From Comamonas sp. KCTC 72670 (lineage in GTDB: Bacteria > Myxococcota > Myxococcia > Myxococcales > Myxococcaceae): a DNA stretch of 64,000 bases. The DNA lies in NCBI GenBank assembly GCA_014656495.1, contig BNCN01000004.1, forward strand, positions 310,001-374,000, read 5' to 3'. The notes beneath the pieces are model-generated. The model saw nothing but the letters and a program-made list of their open reading frames with translations. It was not told the origin of the DNA and ran no database searches. The position numbers were made by a program, and so were the translations under genes. Of this stretch, positions 9,516 to 16,849 are shown one piece after another; the first letter of the stretch is position 1; every line of letters begins with the position of its first letter.

Positions 9516-10781
9516 ATGCCCTTTTCCTCCCGGAGTTTCGTCGCCGCTTCCGCCTTCCTGTTGGGGGCGTGTGGTGACGGGGACCCGGTGATGCTGGAGG
9601 CGGTGGCCGCGAGCTGTCCAGGCGGCCCGGCGCAACACCTGGACCGGTTGCCGTCCGGCGCCATGGTGCTCAACGCCTACTTCCTCCAGGAAGAGGCCAC
9701 GCGTGACGTCCGGCGCGGCGCCTCGGAGTCCCCCGTCCTGGAAGAGGTGCTCGCCAAGGCCTCCGCCATGGGGGTCCGGGCGCTGCGGACCAACGGGCAC
9801 AACGACGCGGTGTCGAAGGTGGGCGACACCGCCATGCAGGTGGCGCCGCTGGAGTACGACGAGATCGCCCTGGTGGGGCTGGACTGGGTGCTGGCCCGCG
9901 CCCGGGCCCATGGCATCCGGTTGGTGTTGACGCTGGGGAACTACTGGAACGCCTACGGCGGCGCCCGGCAGTACGTGGCGTGGGCGGGCCTGCCTTCGCC
10001 GGTGGAGGGGGACCCGCGCTTCTTCACGGACCCGGCGGTGGTGCGGCATTACAAGGCGCACATCACGCGGCTGCTCAACCGGGTGAACACGGTGGATGGC
10101 ATCCGCTACGGCGACCACCCCTCCGTCCTGGCCTGGGAGCTGCTCAACGAGCCTCGCGGCCGGGGACTGGATCGGGACGGGGCGCGGCTCCGGGCCTGGA
10201 TTGACGACGTGGCCCGCGAGGTGAAGTCCCTGGCGCCCGGCCACCTGGTGGGCACGGGGGAGGAGGGCTTCGAGCCCACCACCGAGGGCTATGACCCGCT
10301 GTTCTGGACCCGCGCCCGGTCACCGGTGTTCCACACGCCCGGCTCCAGCTTCACGCGCAACACGGCGTCGCCGTACATCGACTTCGCGTCCGTGCACTTC
10401 TATCCGGAGTCCTGGGGGCTGGGCGGCACGGACACGGCGGAGGCCGGCGCCCGGTGGATTCGCGAGCACGCCGCCGTCGCGCGGAGTCTGGGCAAGCCCT
10501 TGTTCGTGGGCGAGCTGGGCCTGCGCAACGCGGGGGACTTCGACATCTCGCAGCGCCGCGCCTTGTACCGGGGCTGGCTGGAGTGCCTGCGCAACGCGGG
10601 CGTGGCCGCGGGGGCCTTGTGGCTCTTCGCCAATGACACCCGGCCGGACGCCTGGGACGGGTACACGTTCTACTTCCGGGATGGCACGGAGCCTGGAGAC
10701 CCGGCCAACCGCTACGCCGACCTGGTCATCGAGGCCGCCGCCGCCGAGCGTCCTGGCGCGGCCGTGTCCCGGAGCTTCTGA
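9516..10781 (+). CDS. Lipoprotein, glycoside hydrolase family 5-like (mannanase/cellulase clan)
   Basis: This is a 421-residue predicted lipoprotein with an N-terminal hydrophobic stretch and lipobox LGAC. A TIM-barrel glycosidase follows. The probable acid/base is Glu212 in LLNEPRG and the nucleophile is Glu333 in FVGELGLR, the two strand-end glutamates of clan GH-A. FASVHFYPESW and the C-terminal WLFAND also suit GH5-type mannanases. The first ATG of the frame (9438) lies antisense to the ABC gene, so the signal-peptide Met is chosen. Likely role: cell-envelope-attached degradation of beta-mannan or a related polysaccharide. Confidence 0.85.
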   Translation: MPFSSRSFVAASAFLLGACGDGDPVMLEAVAASCPGGPAQHLDRLPSGAMVLNAYFLQEEATRDVRRGASESPVLEEVLAKASAMGVRALRTNGHNDAVSKVGDTAMQVAPLEYDEIALVGLDWVLARARAHGIRLVLTLGNYWNAYGGARQYVAWAGLPSPVEGDPRFFTDPAVVRHYKAHITRLLNRVNTVDGIRYGDHPSVLAWELLNEPRGRGLDRDGARLRAWIDDVAREVKSLAPGHLVGTGEEGFEPTTEGYDPLFWTRARSPVFHTPGSSFTRNTASPYIDFASVHFYPESWGLGGTDTAEAGARWIREHAAVARSLGKPLFVGELGLRNAGDFDISQRRALYRGWLECLRNAGVAAGALWLFANDTRPDAWDGYTFYFRDGTEPGDPANRYADLVIEAAAAERPGAAVSRSF

Positions 10782-10807
10782 GCCTCGGGACGGACGCGCC
10801 GGGCTCA
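10779..10807. terminator. Hairpin joining two convergent stop codons
   Basis: TGAGCC (10779-10784) pairs with GGCTCA (10802-10807). The two arms contain the stop codons of the GH5-like gene and of the convergent response-regulator gene. The loop is GC-rich and there is no T-tract. It is a candidate bidirectional terminator. Confidence 0.35.
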
Positions 10808-11542
10808 GACGGAGATGAGGCCCTTGCGGATGCCCTCGGTGACGGCCTCCACCCGGTTGGTGACCTCGAGCTTCCGGTAGATGTGCTCCAGGTGCGTGCG
10901 GATGGTCGCCTTGCTGAGGTCGAGCAGCCGCGCGGCCTCGCTGTTGGACACGCCCTTGGCGATGAGCTGGAGGATCTCCCGCTCGCGGTCCGACAGCGGC
11001 TTGAGGAGCGGCTCGAGCGGCGCGTCACTGGGCGCGGGCTCGGCGGCGGGCGCGGTGGGCGTGGGGCTGGCGTCAGGCTCCACGCGGAAGTGGCGGAGCA
11101 GCCGGCGGGCCAGGTTGGGCTGGATGACGGTGCCCCCGGCGCGGACCTCCTTGATGGCCTCGATGATCTTGTCCACCGGGGCGCCCTTGAGCAGGTAGCC
11201 GGAGGCCCCCGCCTTCACGGCCTCCAGGACTTTGTCCTCCTCGTCGAAGATGGTGAAGATGAGGATTTCAATCTTGGGGAAGCGCGCCTTCACCTCGCGC
11301 GTCACGTCGATGCCGCTCATGCGCGGCAGCCCCAGGTCCAGCAGGAGCACGTCCGGCATCAGCTTGGGCACCTCCTCCAGCGCGGCCTCGCCGGACAGCG
11401 CGGTGCCGATGATGTCCATCTCCGGGTGGTTCTCGAAGAGCCGGAGCTGGTTCTTGAGGATCTTCGTCTGATCCTCCACCACGAAGACGCGAATGGGAGG
11501 TGAGGAGGGCGGCTGTGGGGCGTCCACGGGGGCTCCGGTCAT
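10805..11542 (-). CDS. NarL/FixJ-type response regulator
   Basis: The protein has 245 residues. The receiver domain occupies residues 17-135, with acidic pocket VVEDQ and phospho-acceptor Asp69 in LLLDLGLPRMSG. A Pro/Ala-rich linker follows, then a LuxR-type helix-turn-helix at about 180-245 with LSDREREILQLIAKG and the recognition-helix motif KATIRTHLEHIYRKL. Its ATG overlaps the kinase stop (ATGA), so it is translationally coupled to the upstream histidine kinase, its evident partner. Confidence 0.94.
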   Translation of the reverse strand: MTGAPVDAPQPPSSPPIRVFVVEDQTKILKNQLRLFENHPEMDIIGTALSGEAALEEVPKLMPDVLLLDLGLPRMSGIDVTREVKARFPKIEILIFTIFDEEDKVLEAVKAGASGYLLKGAPVDKIIEAIKEVRAGGTVIQPNLARRLLRHFRVEPDASPTPTAPAAEPAPSDAPLEPLLKPLSDREREILQLIAKGVSNSEAARLLDLSKATIRTHLEHIYRKLEVTNRVEAVTEGIRKGLISV

Positions 11543-12822
11543 GACGGGCGACAGGGAAGGGAGAATGCCACCTGCGCGCCCGCGCCGGGTGACGAGTCGA
11601 CGATGAGCTGGCCGCCGAGCTTCATGGCGCGCTCTCGCATGTTGAGAAGCCCGTAGTGGCCTCGCGGCGTCCGGGCGGGGTCGAAGCCCTTGCCGTCGTC
11701 CCGCACGACCAGGTCGACGCGCTCCTCGCTGAAGTCGAGCCGCACCTGGACGCCCTTGGCCTCCGCGTGCTTCACCGCGTTGGACAGGGACTCCTGGAGG
11801 ATGCGGAACAGCGCGAGCTGCGCGTCCGGGCTGAGCTTGCGCTGAAGGCCGGTGCGCTCGAAGCGGATGTCCAGACCGGTGCGCTCGCGGAACGTCTTCG
11901 CGTAGTCCTCCAGGTCCTGCGCCAGCTCGAAGTCCTCTCGCATCATCCGCAGGTTGCGCCGCAGCTCCTCGATGGACTCCTCCGCCGTGAGCTTCAGCTC
12001 GCGAATCTCCTCGCGCAGTCCCTCTTCCCTCGCGAGGTTCAGGATGTACTCGGACTGGATGATCATCGACGAGAGGGACGCGCCCAGGCCGTCGTGAATC
12101 TCGCGGGCCAGCCGGTTGCGCTCCTCCACCACCGCCAGCTCCTTGAGGTCGCCCTGGAGGGACACGACTTCTCGGTGCGCGGCGGCCTCGCGCTCGTTCA
12201 GGTACACGAGCACGTAGACGATGATGAAGTTGAGCGCGAGGTACCAGAGCAGCGTCAGCAGCTCCACCGCCGTCACGGAGCGGTTGAGGAGCAGGTCCAG
12301 CCGCGTGGTGATGGGCAACGCCAGCAGCGGCGGGAGGATGGCCAGCGGCTTGGGGTAGAGGATGGCGAAGAGCGTGGTGAAGAGCAGCTGCGTGGCCAGC
12401 AGCGGGCTCTGCAGACCGCCGCCCACGTGCGGCTTGACGATGAGCACCACGCTGATGGCCACGTCCAGGCACAGGGTGATGTACGTCACCCAGCGGCCCG
12501 CCTTCGGATGGTCGATGACCAGCAGGTTGGCGACGCTGTAGAGCAGCATCGCGAAGTAGCCGACGAAGGAGATGGGGCCGGTGAGGCCGAAGTAGCCACT
12601 CCAGGCCGGTACCGCGAGGATGAGCAGACCCAGCGTGAGGAACATCATCCGCGCGTAGAAGAGCGCGCGGGCGCGGGCGACGAAGCGGTCCTGCTCCCAC
12701 GAGGCGGCCGCCTGCTCCGCCGACACGCTGTCCGTCAGCTTGCGGCGCTCCAGGACCTTGCGCACGCGGGCGCGCAGGTCATTGGCAGGGGTCTCCTCGC
12801 TGAGGGCGAGTTGGGAATCCAT
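11539..12822 (-). CDS. Membrane sensor histidine kinase, DesK/NarX type (HisKA_3)
   Basis: This 427-residue protein has about six transmembrane helices between residues 55 and 207 and no large periplasmic loop, so the signal is probably sensed in or at the membrane. A short coiled coil leads to the HisKA_3 box EERNRLAREIHDGLG, with phosphorylated His243. The HATPase domain ends with DDGKGFDP and the loop GHYGLLNMRERA. It overlaps the downstream NarL-type regulator by 4 bp. The stimulus is unknown. Confidence 0.93.
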   Translation of the reverse strand: MDSQLALSEETPANDLRARVRKVLERRKLTDSVSAEQAAASWEQDRFVARARALFYARMMFLTLGLLILAVPAWSGYFGLTGPISFVGYFAMLLYSVANLLVIDHPKAGRWVTYITLCLDVAISVVLIVKPHVGGGLQSPLLATQLLFTTLFAILYPKPLAILPPLLALPITTRLDLLLNRSVTAVELLTLLWYLALNFIIVYVLVYLNEREAAAHREVVSLQGDLKELAVVEERNRLAREIHDGLGASLSSMIIQSEYILNLAREEGLREEIRELKLTAEESIEELRRNLRMMREDFELAQDLEDYAKTFRERTGLDIRFERTGLQRKLSPDAQLALFRILQESLSNAVKHAEAKGVQVRLDFSEERVDLVVRDDGKGFDPARTPRGHYGLLNMRERAMKLGGQLIVDSSPGAGAQVAFSLPCRPS

Positions 12823-12931
12823 TCGTCCAGCAGTCTACGGGAGCCGCCGGGGGGCCGGGAATCCCGGAGGTGGCCTGCCTTGCTTCCGGGAGGGCGAGGG
12901 GGCAGGCCCCACGCCCCGTGGAAGCACCGCG

Positions 12932-13321
12932 TCAGTCGGCGGAGGCATCTCCCGCGCACGCCTGACGCACCTCGGGCTTGTTCTTGAAGATGAACTCCAG
13001 CCGGTCCGTGCTCTCGCCGGTCCGCTCGTCGAAGAGCGGCGTGCCCCCCGTGTACATGCTGCCTTCGGGGTTGCCATAGGCGTCCAGGCCGTTCTTCTGG
13101 AGCCACGCGTCCACGCAGGACTCCTGGGCCGCGCGCGCCGTGCCCTTCGCGCCCGAGTCGGCTTCGGCGTTCAGCTCGCCCTTGCTGGCCCCTGTCTGGG
13201 CGGGCTCGCTGGGGGCGGAGGAGGCGTCGGTGGGCCCCGGGGCCTCGCCCGTCTTGCGGGAGCAGCCAGGAGCGAGGAGGAGGGCAGCGGAAAAGACGAG
13301 CACGCCGGTCAGGTTTTTCAT
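12932..13321 (-). CDS. Small predicted lipoprotein
   Basis: This 129-residue protein starts at MKNLTGVLVF and has a lipobox LAPGC. A low-complexity Ala/Ser/Pro/Thr linker is followed by a compact C-terminal region with two cysteines (ESCVDAWLQKNGLDAYGNPEG, split here as ESCVDAWLQ and NGLDAYGNP; and RQACAGD). I do not recognise a domain. It is divergent from the E1-like operon. Confidence 0.75.
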   Translation of the reverse strand: MKNLTGVLVFSAALLLAPGCSRKTGEAPGPTDASSAPSEPAQTGASKGELNAEADSGAKGTARAAQESCVDAWLQKNGLDAYGNPEGSMYTGGTPLFDERTGESTDRLEFIFKNKPEVRQACAGDASAD

Positions 13322-13443
13322 ATGTCCTGGCAGGTGGGGTCCGCGCGGAGGCCGGACGGTGGAAGGGTCCCTGCGCCTTTCTGCAGGGTGGTACGCAGGC
13401 GGACCCACCATATTCGTTTCCGACCTCGTGGAGCAGCAAACCG

Positions 13444-14211
13444 ATGCATGGCCACGGCACAGATCATCATCCCCGAATTCCCCATGCGTCGCGGCTGGAG
13501 CGCGCGCGCATCCTGCTGGTGGGAGCAGGCGGGCTGGGCTGCCCGGCGTCCCTGGCGCTCGCGCAGGCAGGTGTGGGCCACCTGACGTTGGCGGATCCGG
13601 ACCGGGTGGACGTGACGAACCTGCCGCGCCAGCTCTGGCACCGGCCGTCGGACGTGGGCCGGAACAAGGCGGAGTCCGCCGTGGCGGGGCTCGCGCGCGC
13701 CTTCCCCGAGCTGTCCACGGAGGCCATCGCGGAGCGCGTGGACGCGAGCAACGCGGAGGGGCTCTTCCGCGCGCACGACGCCGTCATCGACGCCACGGAT
13801 GGCGTGGCCACCAAGTTCTTCCTGTCCGACGTCGCGGTGTTGACGGGCGTGCCGCTCGTCTACGGTGGCGTGCTGCGCATGCAGGGACAGGCGATGCGGG
13901 TCGACCCGGGCGGGCCCTGTCTGCGCTGCCTCTATGAGGCGCCGCCGCCTCCGGATTCGGTCCCCACGTGCGCGCAGGCGGGCGTGCTCGGCTCGCTGGC
14001 GGGGCTGGTGGGCGCGGTGCAGGCGCTGTTGACGCTGGAGTTGCTGTCGGGCGCGGCGCAAGGGCCCCGGGGGGTGGCCACGTTGCATGTCCTGGACGCG
14101 GTGTCGCTGCTGGGCCGGAGGACGCGCGTGACGCAGGCCCCGGATTGCGAGGGGTGCCGCGTGACGGCCGTGCCGGTGTATCCGGAGTCCTCGGAGGCGT
14201 GCACTTCATGA
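13444..14211 (+). CDS. E1-like ThiF/MoeB/HesA adenylyltransferase, catalytic subunit lacking the N-terminal arginine finger
   Basis: The protein has 255 residues with all core E1 features: GAGGLG (27-32), Asp51/Asp53, Asn59, Arg62, Lys75, Asp119 in DATD, catalytic-type Cys176 in PTCAQAGVLG, and two zinc pairs, Cys159/162 and Cys235/238. Family members activate the C-terminal glycine of ThiS/MoaD-like carriers by adenylation. The usual first 20 residues, with RYxRQ, are absent. The start is uncertain. A one-base longer C-run at 13480-13483 would give MATAQIIIPEFPHASR, closer to the family N-terminus yet still without the arginines. The stop overlaps the tusA-like ATG. It is the first gene of a five-gene operon. 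Confidence 0.92.
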   Translation: MHGHGTDHHPRIPHASRLERARILLVGAGGLGCPASLALAQAGVGHLTLADPDRVDVTNLPRQLWHRPSDVGRNKAESAVAGLARAFPELSTEAIAERVDASNAEGLFRAHDAVIDATDGVATKFFLSDVAVLTGVPLVYGGVLRMQGQAMRVDPGGPCLRCLYEAPPPPDSVPTCAQAGVLGSLAGLVGAVQALLTLELLSGAAQGPRGVATLHVLDAVSLLGRRTRVTQAPDCEGCRVTAVPVYPESSEACTS

Positions 14212-14438
14212 CGGCGACGTTGGACATCACCCGCGAGGTCTGCCCGATGACCTACGTGCGGACGAAGCTGAAGCTGGAGACGCTGGAGCCGGGCACGCTC
14301 CTGGAGGTGCTCCTCCGGGGCACCGAGCCGCTGAAGAACGTGCCCCGCAACGCGCGCGACGAGGGCCACGAGGTGGTGTCCTTGGACGCGCTCCCGGACG
14401 GGACGCACCGGCTGGTGCTCCGCAAACAGGGCAGGTGA
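14208..14438 (+). CDS. TusA/SirA-family sulfurtransferase
   Basis: The protein has 76 residues. The TusA signature, Cys-Pro at residues 12-13 in REVCPMTYVRTK, is present; this cysteine carries persulfide sulfur in the family. The fold ends in the usual beta-strand (HRLVLRK). Its ATG overlaps the stop of the E1-like gene, implying coupled translation. In context it could hand sulfur to the activated C-terminus of the downstream ubiquitin-like carrier. Confidence 0.9.
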   Translation: MTATLDITREVCPMTYVRTKLKLETLEPGTLLEVLLRGTEPLKNVPRNARDEGHEVVSLDALPDGTHRLVLRKQGR

Positions 14439-14441
14439 GGC

Positions 14442-14714
14442 ATGGCGACCCTTCGAATCCCCACTCCGATGCGCGCCTTCACGGGCAATCAAGCGGAAGT
14501 CTCGGCCAGCGGCGCCACCGTGCGCGAGGTGCTGACGGACCTGGACGCGCGCCACCCGGGCATTGGCGGCCGGGTCCTGGACGAGCGCGGCGCGGTCCGC
14601 CGCTACGTCAACGTGTTCCTCAATGACGAGGACATCCGCGCGTTGAGCGGGTTGGACACGCCGGTGAAGGACGCTGATCGCATCACCCTCATCCCCGCCA
14701 TGGCGGGAGGCTGA
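14442..14714 (+). CDS. Ubiquitin-fold sulfur carrier (ThiS/MoaD family) ending in Gly-Gly
   Basis: This 90-residue protein is a MoaD-like beta-grasp with VREVLTDLDARHPGI, YVNVFLNDEDIRAL and a C-terminus PAMAGG. The terminal di-glycine is what E1-like enzymes adenylate and then thiocarboxylate. It starts 3 bp after the TusA-like gene. The protein resembles CysO-type carriers used for cysteine synthesis, but no cysM lies in the window, so the acceptor of sulfur (or of the carrier itself) is unknown. Confidence 0.92.
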   Translation: MATLRIPTPMRAFTGNQAEVSASGATVREVLTDLDARHPGIGGRVLDERGAVRRYVNVFLNDEDIRALSGLDTPVKDADRITLIPAMAGG

Positions 14715-14719
14715 GGGTC

Positions 14720-15361
14720 ATGGCGCTGCGTGAAGATCAGATCCTCCGGTACTCGCGGCAGATCCTGCTGCGCGAGGTGGGCGGGCGCGGCCAGGAGGCG
14801 CTGCTCGCGGGCCGGGTCCGGGTGGATGGCCTCGGCGCCTCGGGGCTGACGGCGGCGGCGTATCTGGCGGGCGGCGGCACGCCGGTGGCGGGCGCGGGCA
14901 CGCTGACCCTCGGGCCCTGGGCCCCGGGGTTCCTGATGAGCGCCGCCGACGTGGGGCTGCCCGTGACGGAGGCGCTGGCCCGCGAAGTTCCGGCGCTGAA
15001 CCCGGACGCGGAGCCCGCGGGGCAGGGCGGCGGCCTGGTGGCGGAGCTGCCCGCGGCGTGGAGTGGTGACGCGCCCTGGGTCGCGTTGGGTGGGGACGGC
15101 ATGCGCGCCGCGGTCGTGTTCCGGAGCGCGGAGGGGTGTGTCTGGTGCTTTGGCGAGGCGGTGCGTCAGCTGGGCACACCGCCGGACGGAGCGCTGGGCG
15201 TGGCCGTGGGGACGCTGGGGGCGCTCGTGTTCCAGCGTCTGCGGCTGGGCCTGGGGCCGGCCTTCGGTGGCCGGTGGCTGGCGGCGCCGGGGCTGGTGGA
15301 GGACATGGCGCCCCGGCGGTGTTCGCGTTGCGCTGGCCGTGAGGAGCCCGCCGCGCCGTGA
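14720..15361 (+). CDS. Degenerate E1-like (ThiF) protein, probable non-catalytic partner
   Basis: The protein has 213 residues. The N-terminus has the MoeB-type segment ILRYSRQILLREVG; Arg13 corresponds to the arginine finger that MoeB supplies in trans to the other subunit. A recognisable but altered Rossmann loop GLGASG (37-42) follows. The acidic ribose-binding position, the N-x-x-R and lysine motifs and the catalytic cysteine are all missing, replaced by Gly/Ala/Leu-rich sequence. Two CxxC pairs (Cys140/143 and Cys201/204) keep the zinc site. It cannot be a normal adenylating enzyme on its own. Its neighbours suggest a structural or regulatory partner for the catalytic E1-like protein. 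Confidence 0.85.
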   Translation: MALREDQILRYSRQILLREVGGRGQEALLAGRVRVDGLGASGLTAAAYLAGGGTPVAGAGTLTLGPWAPGFLMSAADVGLPVTEALAREVPALNPDAEPAGQGGGLVAELPAAWSGDAPWVALGGDGMRAAVVFRSAEGCVWCFGEAVRQLGTPPDGALGVAVGTLGALVFQRLRLGLGPAFGGRWLAAPGLVEDMAPRRCSRCAGREEPAAP

Positions 15362-15774
15362 GCGCGTGGTGGCCCGAGCCCGTCCGCGCCGCCGTGGCGC
15401 GGCACCTGGAGGCCGCCTATCCCTTCGAGGGCTGTGGGGTGATTCTCCAGGACACGGTGGGCGGCGGCTTCCGCGTCCGGCCCCTGCGCAATGCCGCCAG
15501 CCATCCGAAGGATGCCTACGCGTTCGCCCCCGAGGAGTGGTTGGCTGTGTGCATCGAGGCGGAGGTCCATGCGGAGCGTGTGGTGTGCGTCTTCCACTCG
15601 CATGTCGACGCACCGGCGACCTTCTCCGGAGAAGACCTGTTACGGGCGGCTCCGGACGGGCATCCGCTGCTGCCCGACGTTTCCTATCTCATCGGATCCG
15701 TACGCGGTGGCTGTGTTCACTACGTGTCGGAGTATGAGTGGCGTTCGGGGCGCTTTGTGATCAGAACGCTCTGA
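15358..15774 (+). CDS. JAMM/MPN+ metallopeptidase (Mec/RadC-like M67 family)
   Basis: The protein has 138 residues with a GTG start overlapping the previous stop (GTGA). The complete JAMM zinc motif is present: Glu24 in EGCG, then H80-S-H82 and S90-x-x-D93 in the HSHVDAPATFSGED segment. Bacterial JAMM enzymes of this size remove the amino acid or protein attached to the C-terminal Gly of ThiS/MoaD-like carriers, as Mec does for CysO-cysteine. As the last gene of the operon it would recycle or mature the carrier. The true adduct is unknown. Confidence 0.92.
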   Translation: MSAWWPEPVRAAVARHLEAAYPFEGCGVILQDTVGGGFRVRPLRNAASHPKDAYAFAPEEWLAVCIEAEVHAERVVCVFHSHVDAPATFSGEDLLRAAPDGHPLLPDVSYLIGSVRGGCVHYVSEYEWRSGRFVIRTL

Positions 15775-15812
15775 AACATGCATTGCAAAAACGAAAAAGC
15801 CGTGTGTGAGCA

Positions 15813-15871
15813 GGCACTTGAGTGCCCGTCACCCCCACCTGCGGAAAGGTGGGCGCGAATTGTCAAGTGCC
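15813..15871. promoter_or_regulatory. Inverted repeat GGCACTTGA / TCAAGTGCC overlapping the APS-kinase promoter
   Basis: GGCACTTGA (15813-15821) is the exact reverse complement of TCAAGTGCC (15863-15871), which overlaps the -35 element at 15860. The left arm can also fold locally with GTGCC at 15822-15826. Between the arms lies another hairpin (15834-15853). A pair of operator half-sites for a sulfur-responsive regulator is one reading. Part of the structure may be the end of the upstream operon's transcript. Confidence 0.45.
15834..15853 (+). terminator. Hairpin after the JAMM gene
   Basis: CCCACCT, loop GCGGAA, AGGTGGG form a perfect 7-bp stem 60 bp after the JAMM stop. No T-run follows, so termination is only suggested. 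Confidence 0.4.
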
Positions 15872-15889
15872 CGGGTTTTCGTCTATAAC
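15860..15889 (+). promoter_or_regulatory. Probable sigma-70-type promoter of the APS-kinase-like gene
   Basis: TTGTCA (15860-15865), 18-bp spacer, TATAAC (15884-15889): each hexamer matches consensus at five of six positions, rare in this GC-rich window. Transcription would start near 15896, leaving a leader of about 70 nt before the ATG. The gene can therefore be expressed separately from the E1/JAMM operon. Confidence 0.6.
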
Positions 15890-15967
15890 CGCGTCCATCT
15901 TTTGGATCTGCGGCGTTCTGAAGCAGCTTGCAAGAAGCGCTCCGGACGCAGGGAGTCGACGACCCTT

Positions 15968-16750
15968 ATGGCCTCCAACACTGGTTTCACCCTCTGGCTG
16001 ACCGGCATGTCCGGTACCGGGAAGAGCACCATCGCTGCCTACATCGCGGCACGCCTGCGGCAGGTGGGCCGCAACGTCGAGATTCTCGACGAGGGTGAAG
16101 TGGGCGAGGCGCTCTGGTCGGGGTTGGGGGATGCCAAGGAGGATCGCATCACGTCCGTCCGTCGGCTGGGGTACGTGGCGAACCTGCTGACGCGCAACGG
16201 CGTCGCGGCGCTGGTGCCCTGCGTGAGCCCCTACAAGCCGGGCCGCGAGGAGAACCGTCGCGCCATCGGCCGGTACGTGGAGGTCTACGTGGACTGCCCG
16301 ACCGAGAAGCTCATCGAGCGCGACAGCACGGGCCGCTACAAGAAGGCGCTCAACGGGGAGATCCCCAACTTCATCGGCATCACCGAGCCGTACGAGCCGC
16401 CCAACTCGCCGGAGGTCACCATCCACTCCGACGTGGAGGAGGTGGAGGACGGCGCGGCGAAGATCTTCCAGTCGCTCCTGGACCTTGGCTACATGTCCAC
16501 GGAGGAGCTGAAGATCATCACCGGCAAGAAGATGAAGGCCAACCCGCTGCCGGCCAAGGGTGAGAAGGCGGAGAAGCCCGAGAAGGCGGAGAAGGGTGGC
16601 GCCAAGGCGCGCCGGGCCGAGGAGGCCAAGCCGGCCGCCAAGGCCGCGAAGGCGGACAAGGGCACCAAGGCCCGTCCCGCCACGCGCGCGGCCCGGGTGG
16701 GCAAGCCCGCTCCCGCGGCGAAGAAGACCGTGAAGCGGAAGGCTCGCTAG
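15968..16750 (+). CDS. cysC: Adenylylsulfate (APS) kinase-like protein with Lys/Ala-rich tail
   Basis: The protein has 260 residues, starting at MASNTGFTLW. P-loop GMSGTGKS is at 13-20, and the VRRLGYVANLL, SPYKPGREENR and IGITEPYEPP blocks match APS kinases, which phosphorylate APS to PAPS. The usual DGDxxR substrate loop reads DEGEVGEAL here, so activity on APS is probable but not certain. Residues 186-260 form an extra tail rich in Lys, Ala, Pro and Glu with repeated KAEK/KAAK-like units, resembling histone H1 tails. Family members usually end near residue 200. It lies between a sulfur-carrier operon and larE. Confidence 0.82.
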   Translation: MASNTGFTLWLTGMSGTGKSTIAAYIAARLRQVGRNVEILDEGEVGEALWSGLGDAKEDRITSVRRLGYVANLLTRNGVAALVPCVSPYKPGREENRRAIGRYVEVYVDCPTEKLIERDSTGRYKKALNGEIPNFIGITEPYEPPNSPEVTIHSDVEEVEDGAAKIFQSLLDLGYMSTEELKIITGKKMKANPLPAKGEKAEKPEKAEKGGAKARRAEEAKPAAKAAKADKGTKARPATRAARVGKPAPAAKKTVKRKAR

Positions 16751-16822
16751 GTCGCTGGGCTTCCGGGCCCGGATGACATTCCCGAAGGGCTCCAGGTTGC
16801 GGCGCCAAGGCGCATGCAATCC

Positions 16823-16849
16823 GGGGCCCTTTCGTTTTAGGAAAGCCCC
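16823..16849 (+). promoter_or_regulatory. Hairpin ending immediately before the larE start codon
   Basis: GGGGCCCTTTC (16823-16833), loop GTTTTAG, GAAAGCCCC (16841-16849) form a 9-bp stem with a two-base bulge. The right arm covers the likely ribosome-binding segment AGGAAAG and abuts the ATG at 16850. It may terminate apsK transcripts or limit larE translation. Confidence 0.4.

Noticed and set aside
15811-15827. Sigma-54 promoter at GGCACTTGAGTGCC
   Set aside because: Spacing is one base short of the required GG-N10-GC; the sequence is better explained as an inverted repeat.
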